Shown in pieces: positions 34,736-44,570 of a DNA stretch of 64,000 bases (position 1 is its first letter; each line of letters opens with the position of its first letter). The DNA comes from Bacteroidales bacterium (GTDB lineage: Bacteria; Bacteroidota; Bacteroidia; Bacteroidales; F082): assembly GCA_021647205.1 (NCBI GenBank), contig JAKIVD010000013.1, forward strand, positions 51,515-115,514, given 5' to 3'. Made by a program: the position numbers and the translations under genes. A model generated the notes under the pieces. It saw only the letters and a program-made list of their open reading frames with translations, was not told the origin of the DNA and did no database searches.

Positions 34736-37537
34736 ATGAAACACATGACTTCTTTTTTCCTCTTGCTATTTCTCGCTGTTATTTATAAAACAGGAACTAT
34801 TCAAGCCCAAAAACCTATTGACCATTCAGTTTACAATAACTGGAAACAACTGAGCAAGCAGGTTATTTCTCCTGACGGAAAACAAATTGCCTATGTCATC
34901 AATCCGTTTAAAGGCGACGGCATGTTGTATTTGTACAGGAATAAAAACGGCAGCACTGATTCGGTTGCACGTGGAACTGAACCAAAGTTTTCATTCAGTT
35001 CCACTGTACTTGTTTACAAAATTAAACCGCAATACGATACGCTTCGCACCGCAAAGCTGAAAAAGGTTAAAAAAGACAAACTTCCGAAGGACTCACTCGG
35101 AATCTGGTTGCTGTCCGAAGGCCGTCATATTAAATTTCCACGCCTGAAAAGCTATCAGTTGCCGGAAGGAAAAACAGATTGGCTGGCCGTATTTTTTGAA
35201 GACAGCAGGTTGTCGGATGCGAAAAGGGATACGCTTGCTGCTGACAGCCTTTCTGTTGAAAAGAAACCGAAAGAGAAGAAATATGGAGATTGTTTGATTC
35301 TTTTAAATCCCATTACCGGCGATTCAATCAGACTAAGTGGCGTGAAGCAATATACTTTTTCGAAAAACGGTAGCGCTTGTGCCATTGTTCAGGTTCAAGC
35401 CGACAGCATCGACTCTGTTTTCGTCTCGGTTTTCGACACAAAAAAGAAAATACTTGACACCCTGTTTTCGGCCCCCGGCCTGTCTAAAAGCATCACACTT
35501 GACGAAGTGGGCAGCCAACTGGCTTTCACTTACTCACAGGACACGGGAAAAACGAAGGTTTATGAACTGTATTACCTCAATTTAAAGAAAAATATGCCCC
35601 CGCTTTGTCCGAGCTGTGATAAGGCGGATGCACTTCCCGGCGGATGGTCAGTGAGCGAATATGCTGATTTATATTTTAATACTGCCGGCAGTGAACTTTA
35701 TTTTGGCACAGCACCCCGTCCGGAACCCGAGCCGAAAGATACGCTGACGGCTGATGAAAAAGTCTGCCTCGACATCTGGAACTGGAAAGACCCATACTTG
35801 CAGCCCCATCAGTTGAAACAAGTGGAAAAGGAGAAGAAAAGGAACTATGCAGCAGTGTATTTCCCCAAAAAGGACATTGTAATCCAGTTAGCAGCTGTCG
35901 ATTTAAAAAATGTGCAGCTTGATAAAAAAGCGGAAGGGATGCTTTCCCTTGCTTTTGACGACAACCCTTATCGCCAGATGCTCTCGTGGGACGGCAGCCG
36001 TTACCGGGATGTTTATCTGGTAAACCGCATGACTGGTGAACATCGGCAAATTTTGCAAAAGGCAGCCTCTGTTGTAAGCTTGTCGCCAAAGCAGCAATTT
36101 GTTGCCTGGTACAATATTGCAGACAGTAGCTGGAACATATACAGCATCAGGGAAAAACAATCGCGCCGGCTGAAGGCGCAAGCGGGCGTTTGTTTTTATG
36201 ATGAAAGAAATGATGTCCCCAATGAAGCGAACCCCTATGGACTTGCCGGTTGGACCCAAAATGAGAAACCCGTGGTTTATGACCGGTACGACATGTGGTT
36301 GTTCGACCCTTCCGGCCGGCAACAAGCAAGAAATATTACGCGTGGCGAAGGAAGAAAGCAACACATCCGGTTCAGGTATGTAAAACTGGACAAAGAATTG
36401 CGTTTTCTCCCTGACCAAATGCTGCTGTCTGCTTTTGTTGAAACAAACAAACAAAGTGGTTTTTTCAAACTGGATTTAAAATCTGGCTCATTGGAACAAC
36501 TTGTGCTTGAGGACTTCGCTTTTGGTAAACCACAAAAAGCGAAAGAAGCCGATGTGTTGCTCTGGAGAAAGGAATCCTTCCGCTTGTACCCTGACCTCTA
36601 CGTTTCTGATGTTTCTTTCCAGCAGGCAAAAAAAATCTCTACGACAAACCCCCAACAGAAAGAATATTTATGGGGAACGGTGGAATTGGTCAACTGGCGG
36701 ACTTTTAATGGCGACAGCCTTTCAGGCTTACTATATAAACCTGCTGATTTTGATCCGAATAAAAAGTATCCCATGCTGGTTTATTTTTACGAGCGCTATA
36801 CTGACAGGCTGCACCGCCACTATGTACCCAAACCCATCCGGTCGGTCATCAATTTCACTTATTACACCAGCAACGGTTATTTGATTTTTATTCCCGACAT
36901 TGTTTATAAAACCGGCTACCCGGGGCCAAGCGCCTACGATTGCATCGTCAGCGGCACACAGGCCATGCTTGAAGAACATCCGTTTATTGACCGGGAAAGG
37001 CTGGGCATCCAGGGCCAAAGCTGGGGAGGATACCAGACGGCTTACGTCATCACACAAACCAATATGTTCAGGGCAGCCATGGCAGGTGCACCGGTCAGCA
37101 ATATGACCAGTGCTTATGGTGGCATCCGTTGGGGAAGCGGCTTAAGCAGGGCTTTCCAGTACGAACAGACCCAGAGCCGTATCGGGGGGACTTTGTGGGA
37201 AAAACGCGATTTGTATATTTTAAATTCCCCCCTGTTTTTTGCCGACAGAATTGAAACACCCCTGCTGATGATGCACAACGACAAAGACGGGGCTGTGCCG
37301 TGGTATCAGGGTATTGAATTCTTCAACGCACTGCGAAGACTCCACAAACCGGTGTGGATGCTGGTGTACAACGGTGCTCCCCATAACCTGAAACGAACCG
37401 CCGACATGGAAGACCTGACACGGAGAATGCAGCAGTTTTTCGATTTTTACCTGAAAGATGCACCGGAGCCTAAATGGATGAAAGAGGGGGTTCCGGCAAT
37501 CCTAAAGGGAAAACAGTTTGGATTCGAAACAGAGTAG
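34736..37537 (+). CDS. S9 family peptidase (prolyl oligopeptidase/DPP type)
   Basis: The protein has 933 residues. The signal peptide is MKHMTSFFLLLFLAVIYKTG, with cleavage near IQAQ. A beta-propeller region covers about 20-640. The alpha/beta hydrolase domain follows with the nucleophile in GQSWGGYQ (Ser near 763), Asp in NDKDGAVPW near 849 and His in NGAPHNLKR near 882. It is longer than typical dipeptidyl peptidases and close to periplasmic acylaminoacyl-type peptidases of Bacteroidota. It would cut oligopeptides from extracellular proteolysis. Confidence 0.93.
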   Translation: MKHMTSFFLLLFLAVIYKTGTIQAQKPIDHSVYNNWKQLSKQVISPDGKQIAYVINPFKGDGMLYLYRNKNGSTDSVARGTEPKFSFSSTVLVYKIKPQYDTLRTAKLKKVKKDKLPKDSLGIWLLSEGRHIKFPRLKSYQLPEGKTDWLAVFFEDSRLSDAKRDTLAADSLSVEKKPKEKKYGDCLILLNPITGDSIRLSGVKQYTFSKNGSACAIVQVQADSIDSVFVSVFDTKKKILDTLFSAPGLSKSITLDEVGSQLAFTYSQDTGKTKVYELYYLNLKKNMPPLCPSCDKADALPGGWSVSEYADLYFNTAGSELYFGTAPRPEPEPKDTLTADEKVCLDIWNWKDPYLQPHQLKQVEKEKKRNYAAVYFPKKDIVIQLAAVDLKNVQLDKKAEGMLSLAFDDNPYRQMLSWDGSRYRDVYLVNRMTGEHRQILQKAASVVSLSPKQQFVAWYNIADSSWNIYSIREKQSRRLKAQAGVCFYDERNDVPNEANPYGLAGWTQNEKPVVYDRYDMWLFDPSGRQQARNITRGEGRKQHIRFRYVKLDKELRFLPDQMLLSAFVETNKQSGFFKLDLKSGSLEQLVLEDFAFGKPQKAKEADVLLWRKESFRLYPDLYVSDVSFQQAKKISTTNPQQKEYLWGTVELVNWRTFNGDSLSGLLYKPADFDPNKKYPMLVYFYERYTDRLHRHYVPKPIRSVINFTYYTSNGYLIFIPDIVYKTGYPGPSAYDCIVSGTQAMLEEHPFIDRERLGIQGQSWGGYQTAYVITQTNMFRAAMAGAPVSNMTSAYGGIRWGSGLSRAFQYEQTQSRIGGTLWEKRDLYILNSPLFFADRIETPLLMMHNDKDGAVPWYQGIEFFNALRRLHKPVWMLVYNGAPHNLKRTADMEDLTRRMQQFFDFYLKDAPEPKWMKEGVPAILKGKQFGFETE

Positions 37538-37589
37538 CACGGCAGTGAAGTTGATTTCACACAGCACGCACAGGTTTGAAAAACCGTTG

Positions 37590-37597
37590 TACTTTTG
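37590..37597 (+). promoter_or_regulatory. -7 element five bases before the dCMP deaminase start
   Basis: TACTTTTG. The ATG at 37603 is where transcription would be expected to begin, so the message could be leaderless. The -33 partner is not at normal spacing, which lowers confidence. Confidence 0.4.
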
Positions 37598-37602
37598 CCG
37601 GC

Positions 37603-38037
37603 ATGAAAGACAGAAAATTCGATAAAAGTTACCTGAAAATGGCCCATGTCTGGGCGAAGAATTCCTATTGCCGGCGCCGACAGGTCGGGGCACTGATTGT
37701 GAAAAACCGCATGATCATTTCTGACGGCTACAATGGTACCCCTTCAGGCTTTGAAAATATTTGTGAAGACGAAAACGGAGCAACGAAGGCTTATGTGCTG
37801 CATGCCGAAGCCAACGCCATCACCAAGGTTGCCAAATCAAACAACAGCAGTGACGGGGCCACGCTTTACATCACCGATTCGCCCTGTATGGAATGTGCAA
37901 AACTCATTATCCAGTCCGGAATCAAAAGGGTGGTTTTTGACAGAAGGTACCGGATTACAGAGGGCCTTGACTTGCTGGAGAGGGCAGGGGTTGAAGTTGA
38001 GGAACTGCATATAAAAAATACTTCCCCTGAGTCCTGA
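37603..38037 (+). CDS. dCMP deaminase-like nucleoside deaminase
   Basis: The protein has 144 residues and a cytidine/deoxycytidylate deaminase fold. The zinc site is HAEANAI at about residues 66-72 with SPCMECAK at 93-100, and CRRRQVGALIV precedes it as in dCMP deaminase/ComEB proteins. It converts dCMP to dUMP for thymidylate synthesis. The ATG at 37603 was preferred over a TTG at 37576, which would overlap the -7 element. The acyltransferase gene follows after 24 bases. Confidence 0.9.
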   Translation: MKDRKFDKSYLKMAHVWAKNSYCRRRQVGALIVKNRMIISDGYNGTPSGFENICEDENGATKAYVLHAEANAITKVAKSNNSSDGATLYITDSPCMECAKLIIQSGIKRVVFDRRYRITEGLDLLERAGVEVEELHIKNTSPES

Positions 38038-38061
38038 ACAACCACAAGAAAACTTTGTTCC

Positions 38062-38928
38062 ATGAGTTATTTTTTGTACCTCCTTACCCGTACTTTTTCA
38101 CTCCTTATCGGGATTCTTCCGTTTTGGTTGCTGTATTTTTTGTCGGATGTGTTGCGTTTTGTTCTGCTCAATGTTCTTGGGTACAGAAAGGCCGTTGTGG
38201 AGGATAACCTCAGGAAATGTTTTCCTGATAAAAGCGATGCCTGGATAAAGCGGTTAATCCGCCTGAGCTACAAGAACCTGGCAGATATTACGCTTGAAAG
38301 TTTTAAGGGGTTTACCATGAATGAACGACAGATTGTAGCCCGGCACAAAGCATTGAACACTGAAATTATTGAAGGCTTCTTCAAAGAGAAAAGAAGTATA
38401 ATCTTTTTGCCCAATCACTACGGCAATTGGGAGTGGGGCAGTTTATCTCCCAGCCCCCAACTCAAACAAGATGTCGTTGCGCTTTACAAGCCTTTGAGCA
38501 ATAAATATGTTGATCGTTTCGTGCGCAGGAACAGATCGCGTACCGGCGCGTTTTTGGGCTCTATTTACAAGACTGCCAGAATATTTGAAGACCGTAAAGA
38601 TAAAGTTACTGCTTACATTTTAGCTTCAGACCAAAGCCCGTCCAACGCAAAAAGGTCTGTCTGGGTTCAGTTCTTGGGAAGGGAAACGGCTTTTTTACAT
38701 GGCCCGGAAATATATGCGCGAAAGTACAATTACCCGGTGGTTTTTGTTGATATTCAGAGAGTAAGACGGGGGTTCTACACCATGTTTTTTACCATACTTT
38801 CAGACAAGCCTAATGAAATGAAGCCCGGCGAAATAACTGCACTTTATGCCAAAAAGCTTGAAGAAATCATACGTCAGAAACCTGAAAACTGGTTGTGGTC
38901 GCACCGGCGCTGGAAACTAAAAAGGTAA
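38062..38928 (+). CDS. Lysophospholipid/lipid A acyltransferase (LpxL/HtrB family)
   Basis: The protein has 288 residues. An N-terminal transmembrane helix is followed by the acyltransferase domain with HYGNWEWG near residue 119 as the H-x4-E catalytic motif. ASDQSPS and AFLHGPEIYARKYNYPVVF are the family's later blocks. It transfers an acyl chain to lipid A precursors or related lipids at the inner membrane. A bidirectional terminator follows. Confidence 0.92.
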   Translation: MSYFLYLLTRTFSLLIGILPFWLLYFLSDVLRFVLLNVLGYRKAVVEDNLRKCFPDKSDAWIKRLIRLSYKNLADITLESFKGFTMNERQIVARHKALNTEIIEGFFKEKRSIIFLPNHYGNWEWGSLSPSPQLKQDVVALYKPLSNKYVDRFVRRNRSRTGAFLGSIYKTARIFEDRKDKVTAYILASDQSPSNAKRSVWVQFLGRETAFLHGPEIYARKYNYPVVFVDIQRVRRGFYTMFFTILSDKPNEMKPGEITALYAKKLEEIIRQKPENWLWSHRRWKLKR

Positions 38929-39003
38929 GAGCTTAGCTGTGCTTCAATAAAATATTGCTCATATACGAGAAATGTCTTATACGAACGCACAGGGTGATAA
39001 ATG

Positions 39004-39041
39004 AAAAAGCTGCCCCATCGGTTGAAGGACAGCCTTTTTAC
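39004..39041. terminator. Bidirectional terminator between the acyltransferase gene and tRNA-Met
   Basis: Bulged hairpin with AAAAAGCTGCC on the left and GGACAGCCTTTTT on the right. T-runs on both strands let it end transcription of the plus-strand acyltransferase and of the minus-strand tRNA. Confidence 0.65.
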
Positions 39042-39042
39042 G

Positions 39043-39116
39043 TAGCGAGACCGAGAATTGAACTCGGGACCTCCGGGTTATGAATCCGACGCTCTAACCA
39101 ACTGAGCTACCTCGCC
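39043..39116 (-). tRNA. tRNA-Met (anticodon CAT)
   Basis: The 74-base minus-strand sequence folds as a cloverleaf: acceptor GGCGAGG with TCTCGCT, D-arm GCTC-AGTTGGTTA-GAGC, anticodon loop TTCATAA, T-arm CCGAG-TTCAATT-CTCGG. CCA is not encoded. The acceptor stem begins with a G-U pair rather than a mismatch. The anticodon stem lacks the three G-C pairs of initiator tRNA and has an A-C mismatch at 31-39. Elongator tRNA-Met is the best call. A lysidine-modified tRNA-Ile would need other identity elements and cannot be fully excluded. Confidence 0.93.
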
Positions 39117-39225
39117 GTTTTAAGGCCGCAAAAGTAAATAAATTTAACTTGCGGGCAAACGTCTTTCAAAAAATAACCAAAAAATATTTTCGTGGAAAAC
39201 GGTTTGTGCCATCCCGAACAAATGG

Positions 39226-40071
39226 CTATTCAACACCATCAACCTCAGGGTCTTCGAGACTCTTGTTGTACATCTTCATGGCTTTGAGGCTCATCCCCAT
39301 GTTTGAGAAACCACCGTCATGAAACAGGTTCTGCATGGTAACTTTCCGGGTCAGGTCAGAAAACATCACCACACAATAGTTCGCGCATTCATCGGCATCG
39401 GCATTGCCCAGCGGCGACATCCTTTCCGTGAAATCAAGCAATCCGCTGACGCCTTTTACCCCCGAACCGGCAGTGGTCAATGTAGGCGACTGGGAAATTG
39501 TGTTTATCCGGACTTGGTGCTCGCGCCCGTAGATGTATCCGAAACTGCGCGCAATGGACTCCAGCAACGATTTGGCATCAGCCATGTCGTTGTAGCCGTA
39601 AAGTGTGCGCTGGGCTGCAATGTACGACAACGCCACTACTGAACCCCAACTGTTGATGGCGTTCATACGGTAAGCTGTTTGCAGTAATTTATGAAACGAG
39701 ATGGCCGAAATATCCAGCGTCTTGTTCAGAAAATTATAATCTAAATCATTGTAAACCCTTTTCTTCCGGACGTTCAGCGACATGCCGATGGAGTGCAGCA
39801 CAAAATCCACTTTCCCATTAAGTATTTCCATCGAACGCCCAAAAACGTTTTCAAGGTCTTTCACATTGGTGGCATCGGCCGGGATAACTTCAGCACCACA
39901 TTTTTCAGCTAATTGGTCAATCTGTCCAAAGCGCAAGGCTGTCATGGTGTTGCTTAAAGTAAATTCGGCCCCTTCTTCGTGGGCACGTTCCGCTACTTTC
40001 CAGGCGATGGATTTATTGTCGAGGGCGCCAAAGATGATTCCCTTTTTTCCTTTTAATAAGTTGTAAGCCAT
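39226..40071 (-). CDS. fabI: Enoyl-[acyl-carrier-protein] reductase (NADH)
   Basis: The protein has 281 residues of FabI type. GALDNKSIAWKVAE is the divergent cofactor loop, HSIGMS follows, and the catalytic Tyr-Lys pair lies in YGYNDMADAK (Y-x6-K), with SPTLTTAGSGV after it. It performs the last step of each fatty acid elongation cycle. A -7 box (TATCTTTG, 40108-40115, minus strand) sits 36 bases upstream. Confidence 0.95.
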   Translation of the reverse strand: MAYNLLKGKKGIIFGALDNKSIAWKVAERAHEEGAEFTLSNTMTALRFGQIDQLAEKCGAEVIPADATNVKDLENVFGRSMEILNGKVDFVLHSIGMSLNVRKKRVYNDLDYNFLNKTLDISAISFHKLLQTAYRMNAINSWGSVVALSYIAAQRTLYGYNDMADAKSLLESIARSFGYIYGREHQVRINTISQSPTLTTAGSGVKGVSGLLDFTERMSPLGNADADECANYCVVMFSDLTRKVTMQNLFHDGGFSNMGMSLKAMKMYNKSLEDPEVDGVE

Positions 40072-40107
40072 TAATATATCATTGTTAGAACAGTAAATTT
40101 AAAAGGG

Positions 40108-40115
40108 CAAAGATA
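40108..40115 (-). promoter_or_regulatory. -7 element upstream of fabI
   Basis: TATCTTTG on the minus strand, 36 bases before the ATG. No -33 match at normal spacing. Confidence 0.4.
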
Positions 40116-40275
40116 GCAGTTTCTGCAAACTGGGTTTTGACATGGCGTTTAAACGGAAGTGCTGATGGTTCGGTTTACTGCCGGTTTTCGGGCTGGGCCA
40201 GGCATGGTATAACTTACATCCGATCGGTGTTGAAACTTGTTGTTTAGCAAGTTGTATAACAAGTCAGGCAGTTCT

Positions 40276-41937
40276 CTAGCCCGGAAGCTTTAGCAATTCT
40301 TTGGCGGTTTCAATGGCCGAGCGGCTCACCTTTTCGTCACTCATCATTTTAGCGATTTCATCCACACGCCCCTCCGTATCCAGCAAGCTGATTTCCGAGC
40401 GGGTGATTCCGTTCCCCACCTGCTTGGTGACCAGCAAATGAGTGTCGGCCTTCGAGGCGATCTGCGGCAAGTGGCTGATGACAATCAACTGGTGATTTGC
40501 CGACATCTTCTTTAGGATTTTCCCCACTTTCCCGGCAATTTCGCCTGCAACACCCGCATCAATTTCATCGAATACAACAGTGGGCAAAAGGTTTTCTTTG
40601 CTGACGAGGGACTTGACCGCAAGCATCAGGCGCGAAAGTTCACCTCCGGAGGCAATCTTTGAAATCTCGCCGGGCCTGCCCCCTTTGTTGGCAGTAAACA
40701 GAAACCTCACCTCATCGCAACCGTTTTCAGTAAAATTTTCCTGCTTGCTGACTTCAACGACAAATGTGGCATCTTTCATCCCCAATAGTGCAAGTACCCG
40801 GCTAATAGAGTCACGGAATACCCCGGCATGTTCCTGCCTGATATGGTGAAGTCGTACAGCCAGCTTATCAACTATATTTTTCAGTTTGACATTTTCGGCG
40901 GAGGATGCATCAATCTCATCTGCCAGGTTTTGCGTGTTGTTTAATTGTTCTGCAAGGCCTTCCTTAACAGCTATCAGCCCGGCCACAGATTGTGTCCCGT
41001 ATTTTTGCTGAAGCCTGTAAATCGCATCCAGCCTTTCAACAACCTGCTGTAATTCGGCGGGGTCGAAATTAATTTGGCTCAGTGCAAGTTCGACTTCCGA
41101 AGCAATGTCTTTCAATTCGATTTGAAGTTTTTCCAGCCTTTTGCGAATTGTTCCGGCAGGTGCAAAGAACCCTGCAATTCGTTGAAGTCCGTTTACCGTT
41201 TCGTTTACCTGGCTTAAGGCAGAGGGTTCATTCTCCGAAAGCAGGTGGTGGGCTTGTGCAATTTCGCGGATGACTTCTTCGGCATGCGACAAAAATTTCT
41301 CCTTTTCGATGAGCTCTTCGCTTGCTTCCACATCCAGCCCGGCCGCTTCCAGTTCATTGTACCTGAAACGGATATAATCCTCATCCTGCTTTGCTTCTTT
41401 GTTTTTACGGATGAGCTGTTCGAGGTGGTGCCGGTTGGCCTCAAACTGTTGAAAGACTTCGCGGTAGCTGTGCAGCAGTTCCGGCCGGTTAATAAAGCCG
41501 TCGAGGACTTCCAACTGGAATTGGGTGCGGTTGAGCATAAGGGTTTGGTGTTGCGAATGGATGTCAACCAAAAACTCACCCAGTTTTTTGAGCAATTCGA
41601 GCTTTACCGGTGTGTCGTTCACAAATGCCCGCGACCTGCCCGAAGGGATGATCTCGCGGCGCAGGATACTCAGTCCTTCATAATCAAGGTCGTTGACTTC
41701 AAAAAATTCCCGAAGCCCCAATTTGTCCAGTTGAAAACATCCCTCAACAACGCATTTTTTTTCTTTGTCCATCAATACATTCGGGTCAGCACGCTGACCC
41801 AGAAGTAAACCCAGGGCACCAAGGAGTATGGATTTTCCCGCGCCCGTTTCACCTGTTATGACCGTGAAGCCCCGCGAAAACCCAATGTCGAGTGTTTCGA
41901 TGAGGGCATAGTTTTGTATGGACAAATGTTGGAGCAT
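40276..41937 (-). CDS. recN: DNA repair protein RecN
   Basis: The protein has 553 residues of SMC-like architecture. Walker A GETGAGKSILLGALG is near residue 30. A central coiled-coil hairpin spans about 150-370. The signature FSASGGE-equivalent is ASGGELSRLMLA, and Walker B is VVFDEIDAGVAG. It acts in double-strand break repair. It is the last gene of the bamD cluster but has its own -7 box (TACTTTTG, 41968-41975, minus strand) in the 162-base gap upstream. Confidence 0.95.
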   Translation of the reverse strand: MLQHLSIQNYALIETLDIGFSRGFTVITGETGAGKSILLGALGLLLGQRADPNVLMDKEKKCVVEGCFQLDKLGLREFFEVNDLDYEGLSILRREIIPSGRSRAFVNDTPVKLELLKKLGEFLVDIHSQHQTLMLNRTQFQLEVLDGFINRPELLHSYREVFQQFEANRHHLEQLIRKNKEAKQDEDYIRFRYNELEAAGLDVEASEELIEKEKFLSHAEEVIREIAQAHHLLSENEPSALSQVNETVNGLQRIAGFFAPAGTIRKRLEKLQIELKDIASEVELALSQINFDPAELQQVVERLDAIYRLQQKYGTQSVAGLIAVKEGLAEQLNNTQNLADEIDASSAENVKLKNIVDKLAVRLHHIRQEHAGVFRDSISRVLALLGMKDATFVVEVSKQENFTENGCDEVRFLFTANKGGRPGEISKIASGGELSRLMLAVKSLVSKENLLPTVVFDEIDAGVAGEIAGKVGKILKKMSANHQLIVISHLPQIASKADTHLLVTKQVGNGITRSEISLLDTEGRVDEIAKMMSDEKVSRSAIETAKELLKLPG

Positions 41938-41967
41938 GCTGCAGCTGTGCGTAATTTTGTTCGTTCA

Positions 41968-41975
41968 CAAAAGTA
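41968..41975 (-). promoter_or_regulatory. -7 element upstream of recN
   Basis: TACTTTTG on the minus strand, about 30 bases before the recN ATG. No convincing -33 partner. Confidence 0.4.
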
Positions 41976-42099
41976 AGAAAATCGGGCTTGCTCATCCCGG
42001 TGGAATATGTAAAGTTTTGAAAAAAGTGGGATAAACTGCCTGTTCGGTTTCGGAGGTTTTGAGAGCTCTTTCCTGAATTATTGATAAAGAATTCAGCAA

Positions 42100-43002
42100 T
42101 TACCTTTTCGTTACCCGTTCATATTTTGACCCATTGGAAGGATCGATCCCCGACATAATATTTATCATCTCGATTTTTTCGGCCGGGCTGGCTTCCGAAA
42201 AAATATTGATAATTTCGTCGCGCTTGGCTTCTATCATTAATTGGAGCAGGTAAAGGCCGGGACGTTTGTTGAAGACCTCCTGCAGGTAGGGGAGGCTTTT
42301 CGCAATAACCGTCCGACCTCCTCCAACATCCTTCGACATGGTGTCGAGCCCTTTGCGGTGGTATTCGTAAAGGAATTTGCGCAGCGACTGGTAAGCAGAA
42401 TTCAGCAGGTTCTCTGCAAAATGGTAGCGGTTTTTGTTGCTTTCGAAGGCTTCCCATCCTGTGAACCTTGTGCTTTGGGCAGAATTTACCACAGTCAGTG
42501 CTTTTTCGTACATCGGAGTTCCGCCATATAGTGAATAAGTGTCCTGGTCGAGCCCGATGAGGATGTAGGCGTAAAAAGCCAGCAGCGAGGTCAGGTTGTT
42601 GGTGAAAGTGTTGTCCGCATATTCCATGGTTTGACTGGGCACATAGGAAAAACGCACTTTGTCATCAATCATGTTGAGCACCACCGAATTGTAATCAGTA
42701 CCGTAAATGGGACGCTGCAAAACAATATTGAGTGTTCCGTTGAATTCATCGCCGCCCTGTGTTGCACCGGTAATTGTAAAAATCAAAGTGCATTCGATGC
42801 GCTCCGAAAGCAGATAGTTCAGGTTAGACCATCGCCTGTTGTTCATAAACTCAAAAACCGCAGTTTTCATCTCGGTAAAAACCGTTTTATCGACACCGGC
42901 AATTTCTTTGGCTTGTACCTGGACATTGCACAGTAGTTCCTGCGACCAAAGGCTTTTGACCATGGTGAAAAAAAATAAAACAACAAACAGTCTCCTGGCC
43001 AT
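42100..43002 (-). CDS. porD: PorD-like type IX secretion system protein (DUF4835)
   Basis: The protein has 300 residues with a signal peptide (MARRLFVVLFFFTMVKSLWSQ) and the DUF4835 core: LLCNVQVQ, FMNNRRWSN, IECTLIFTI, FAYIL-like YAYILIGLDQDTYS, and GSKYERVTKR at the end. The family is found only in Bacteroidota and annotated as a T9SS accessory factor. The two T9SS cargo proteins in this window need such a system. It lies 14 bases from coaBC in the conserved cluster. Confidence 0.85.
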   Translation of the reverse strand: MARRLFVVLFFFTMVKSLWSQELLCNVQVQAKEIAGVDKTVFTEMKTAVFEFMNNRRWSNLNYLLSERIECTLIFTITGATQGGDEFNGTLNIVLQRPIYGTDYNSVVLNMIDDKVRFSYVPSQTMEYADNTFTNNLTSLLAFYAYILIGLDQDTYSLYGGTPMYEKALTVVNSAQSTRFTGWEAFESNKNRYHFAENLLNSAYQSLRKFLYEYHRKGLDTMSKDVGGGRTVIAKSLPYLQEVFNKRPGLYLLQLMIEAKRDEIINIFSEASPAEKIEMINIMSGIDPSNGSKYERVTKR

Positions 43003-43016
43003 TTTTACGCTCAGTT

Positions 43017-44219
43017 TTAAATGCTTAGCTTTTCTTCGATTGCTGCAAGAATGTCTTCCGCAACTGCAGTTTTCGATTTTAAGGGGTAATCAATCTTTTC
43101 ACCGGATTTGAACAGCAGGCTGACCTTGTTGGATTGTCCGCCAAATCCGGCTCCCTCATCATTTAAAGAATTCAAAACGATAAGGTCTAAGTTTTTCGAC
43201 TTCAGTTTCTTCAGGGCGTTGGCCCCTTCATCTTCCGTTTCCAGGGCAAAACCCACCAGCAACTGGCCTTTGGCCTTCATTTTGCCCAATGCGGCAAGTA
43301 TGTCTTTGGTTGCTTGCAGGTGGATGGCATCGGGACGGTTTTCTTTTTTAATTTTCTGTTCAGCCGGTTTGAGTGGGGCAAAATCTGCCACAGCAGCTGT
43401 CATGATCGCCAGTTGGCAGTCGGGAAAGAGTTGCGTAGAATGTGTGTACATTTCTTCAGCAGTGTTAATCCTGGTGAGATTGATGCACGGATGTTCAAGT
43501 TCGATGGCCGACGGGCCGGTTATGAGCTCAACCGCCGCACCTTTGTGTGCAAGGGCGAGGGCAATTTCGGTACCCATGCGCCCCGAACTGTGGTTGCCGA
43601 TAAAGCGCACGGGGTCGATGGGTTCATAAGTAGGGCCTGCCGTAACCAATACTTTCTTCCCGGAAAAAACTGTATCCGGCGTCAAAGCTTTCTTCATAAT
43701 TTCAAAAACCTGTTCAGGCTCTTCAAGACGACCCGGCCCGCTCAGTCCGCTGGCCAGTTCCCCTTCCACCGGTTTGATTATCCGGTAGCCAAAAGAGAGC
43801 AGCTTTCGGATATTTTCCTGGGTTGTCGGATGGCCGTACATGTCCATGTCCATGGCCGGGGCAAAGTACACAGGGCAGCGTGCCGAGAGTATGGTGGTGA
43901 GCAAGAGGTTGTCGGCAATGCCGTTGGCCATCTTGGCCAGTGTATTGGCTGACAGGGGGGCAATCAGCAACAAATCGGCCCACAAACCCAAATTTACATG
44001 GCTGAACCAGCTGCCGTCTTCCTTCTTAAAAAAAGAAGTCAACACCGGTCGTTCCGTCAGGGTTGAAAGGGTTAAAGGTGTTACAAAGTCACAGGCTGCC
44101 GGAGTCATTAAAACCTGAACCTCGGCGCCTTCTTTTTTCAAAAGGCGGACAAGAAACGGAATTTTGAAGGCTGCAATGCTTCCGGTAATGCCGATGACTA
44201 TTTTTTTTCCTTTCAGCAT
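43017..44219 (-). CDS. coaBC: Bifunctional phosphopantothenoylcysteine decarboxylase/ligase
   Basis: The protein has 400 residues. The N-terminal flavin-dependent decarboxylase (CoaC, about 1-180) has GSIAAFK, the catalytic-loop His in WFSHVNLG, and APAMDMDMYGHP in place of the usual APAMN. The CoaB ligase follows (VTAGPTYEPIDPVRFIGN, then KPAEQKIKKE). It makes 4'-phosphopantetheine for CoA. It overlaps no gene but is 9 bases from rpoZ in the operon. Confidence 0.95.
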   Translation of the reverse strand: MLKGKKIVIGITGSIAAFKIPFLVRLLKKEGAEVQVLMTPAACDFVTPLTLSTLTERPVLTSFFKKEDGSWFSHVNLGLWADLLLIAPLSANTLAKMANGIADNLLLTTILSARCPVYFAPAMDMDMYGHPTTQENIRKLLSFGYRIIKPVEGELASGLSGPGRLEEPEQVFEIMKKALTPDTVFSGKKVLVTAGPTYEPIDPVRFIGNHSSGRMGTEIALALAHKGAAVELITGPSAIELEHPCINLTRINTAEEMYTHSTQLFPDCQLAIMTAAVADFAPLKPAEQKIKKENRPDAIHLQATKDILAALGKMKAKGQLLVGFALETEDEGANALKKLKSKNLDLIVLNSLNDEGAGFGGQSNKVSLLFKSGEKIDYPLKSKTAVAEDILAAIEEKLSI

Positions 44220-44228
44220 CAGGCCGGC

Positions 44229-44561
44229 TTAATACCCAGTTTTCTCTTTATGTGGATTCCGGATGTAAATTCTTTCGTTCAGAAACTCGTCAATAGCAAG
44301 TAAGGTGGGTTTTGGCAGGCGTTCATAAAACTTGGCAATTTCTATTTGTTCACGGTTCTCAAAAATCTCCTCGAGGTTGTCTGTTGCCGGTGTAAACTCT
44401 TCAATCTTTTGATCCAGTTCCGTTTTTAGCTCACTCCCAATCTGGTTGGCCCGCTTGGAGAGTACGACTACTGTTTCGTAGATATTTCCTGTTTGCTCGT
44501 AAAACCTGTCTTTCTGACGGGTAACAGCAGTGGTTTCGGTTTTTACTTTTTTATAGTCCAT
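44229..44561 (-). CDS. rpoZ: DNA-directed RNA polymerase omega subunit
   Basis: The protein has 110 residues of the Bacteroidota omega type. TGNIYETVVVLSKRANQI is the conserved helix pair, and NREQIEIAKFYERLPKPTLLA is the family's C-terminal block. Omega helps assemble and stabilise RNA polymerase. It is nine bases downstream of bamD. Confidence 0.92.
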   Translation of the reverse strand: MDYKKVKTETTAVTRQKDRFYEQTGNIYETVVVLSKRANQIGSELKTELDQKIEEFTPATDNLEEIFENREQIEIAKFYERLPKPTLLAIDEFLNERIYIRNPHKEKTGY

Positions 44562-44570
44562 CTTATAAAA

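Noticed and set aside
43314..43952. 212-residue plus-strand frame
   Set aside because: It is antisense to coaBC and has no recognisable motif.
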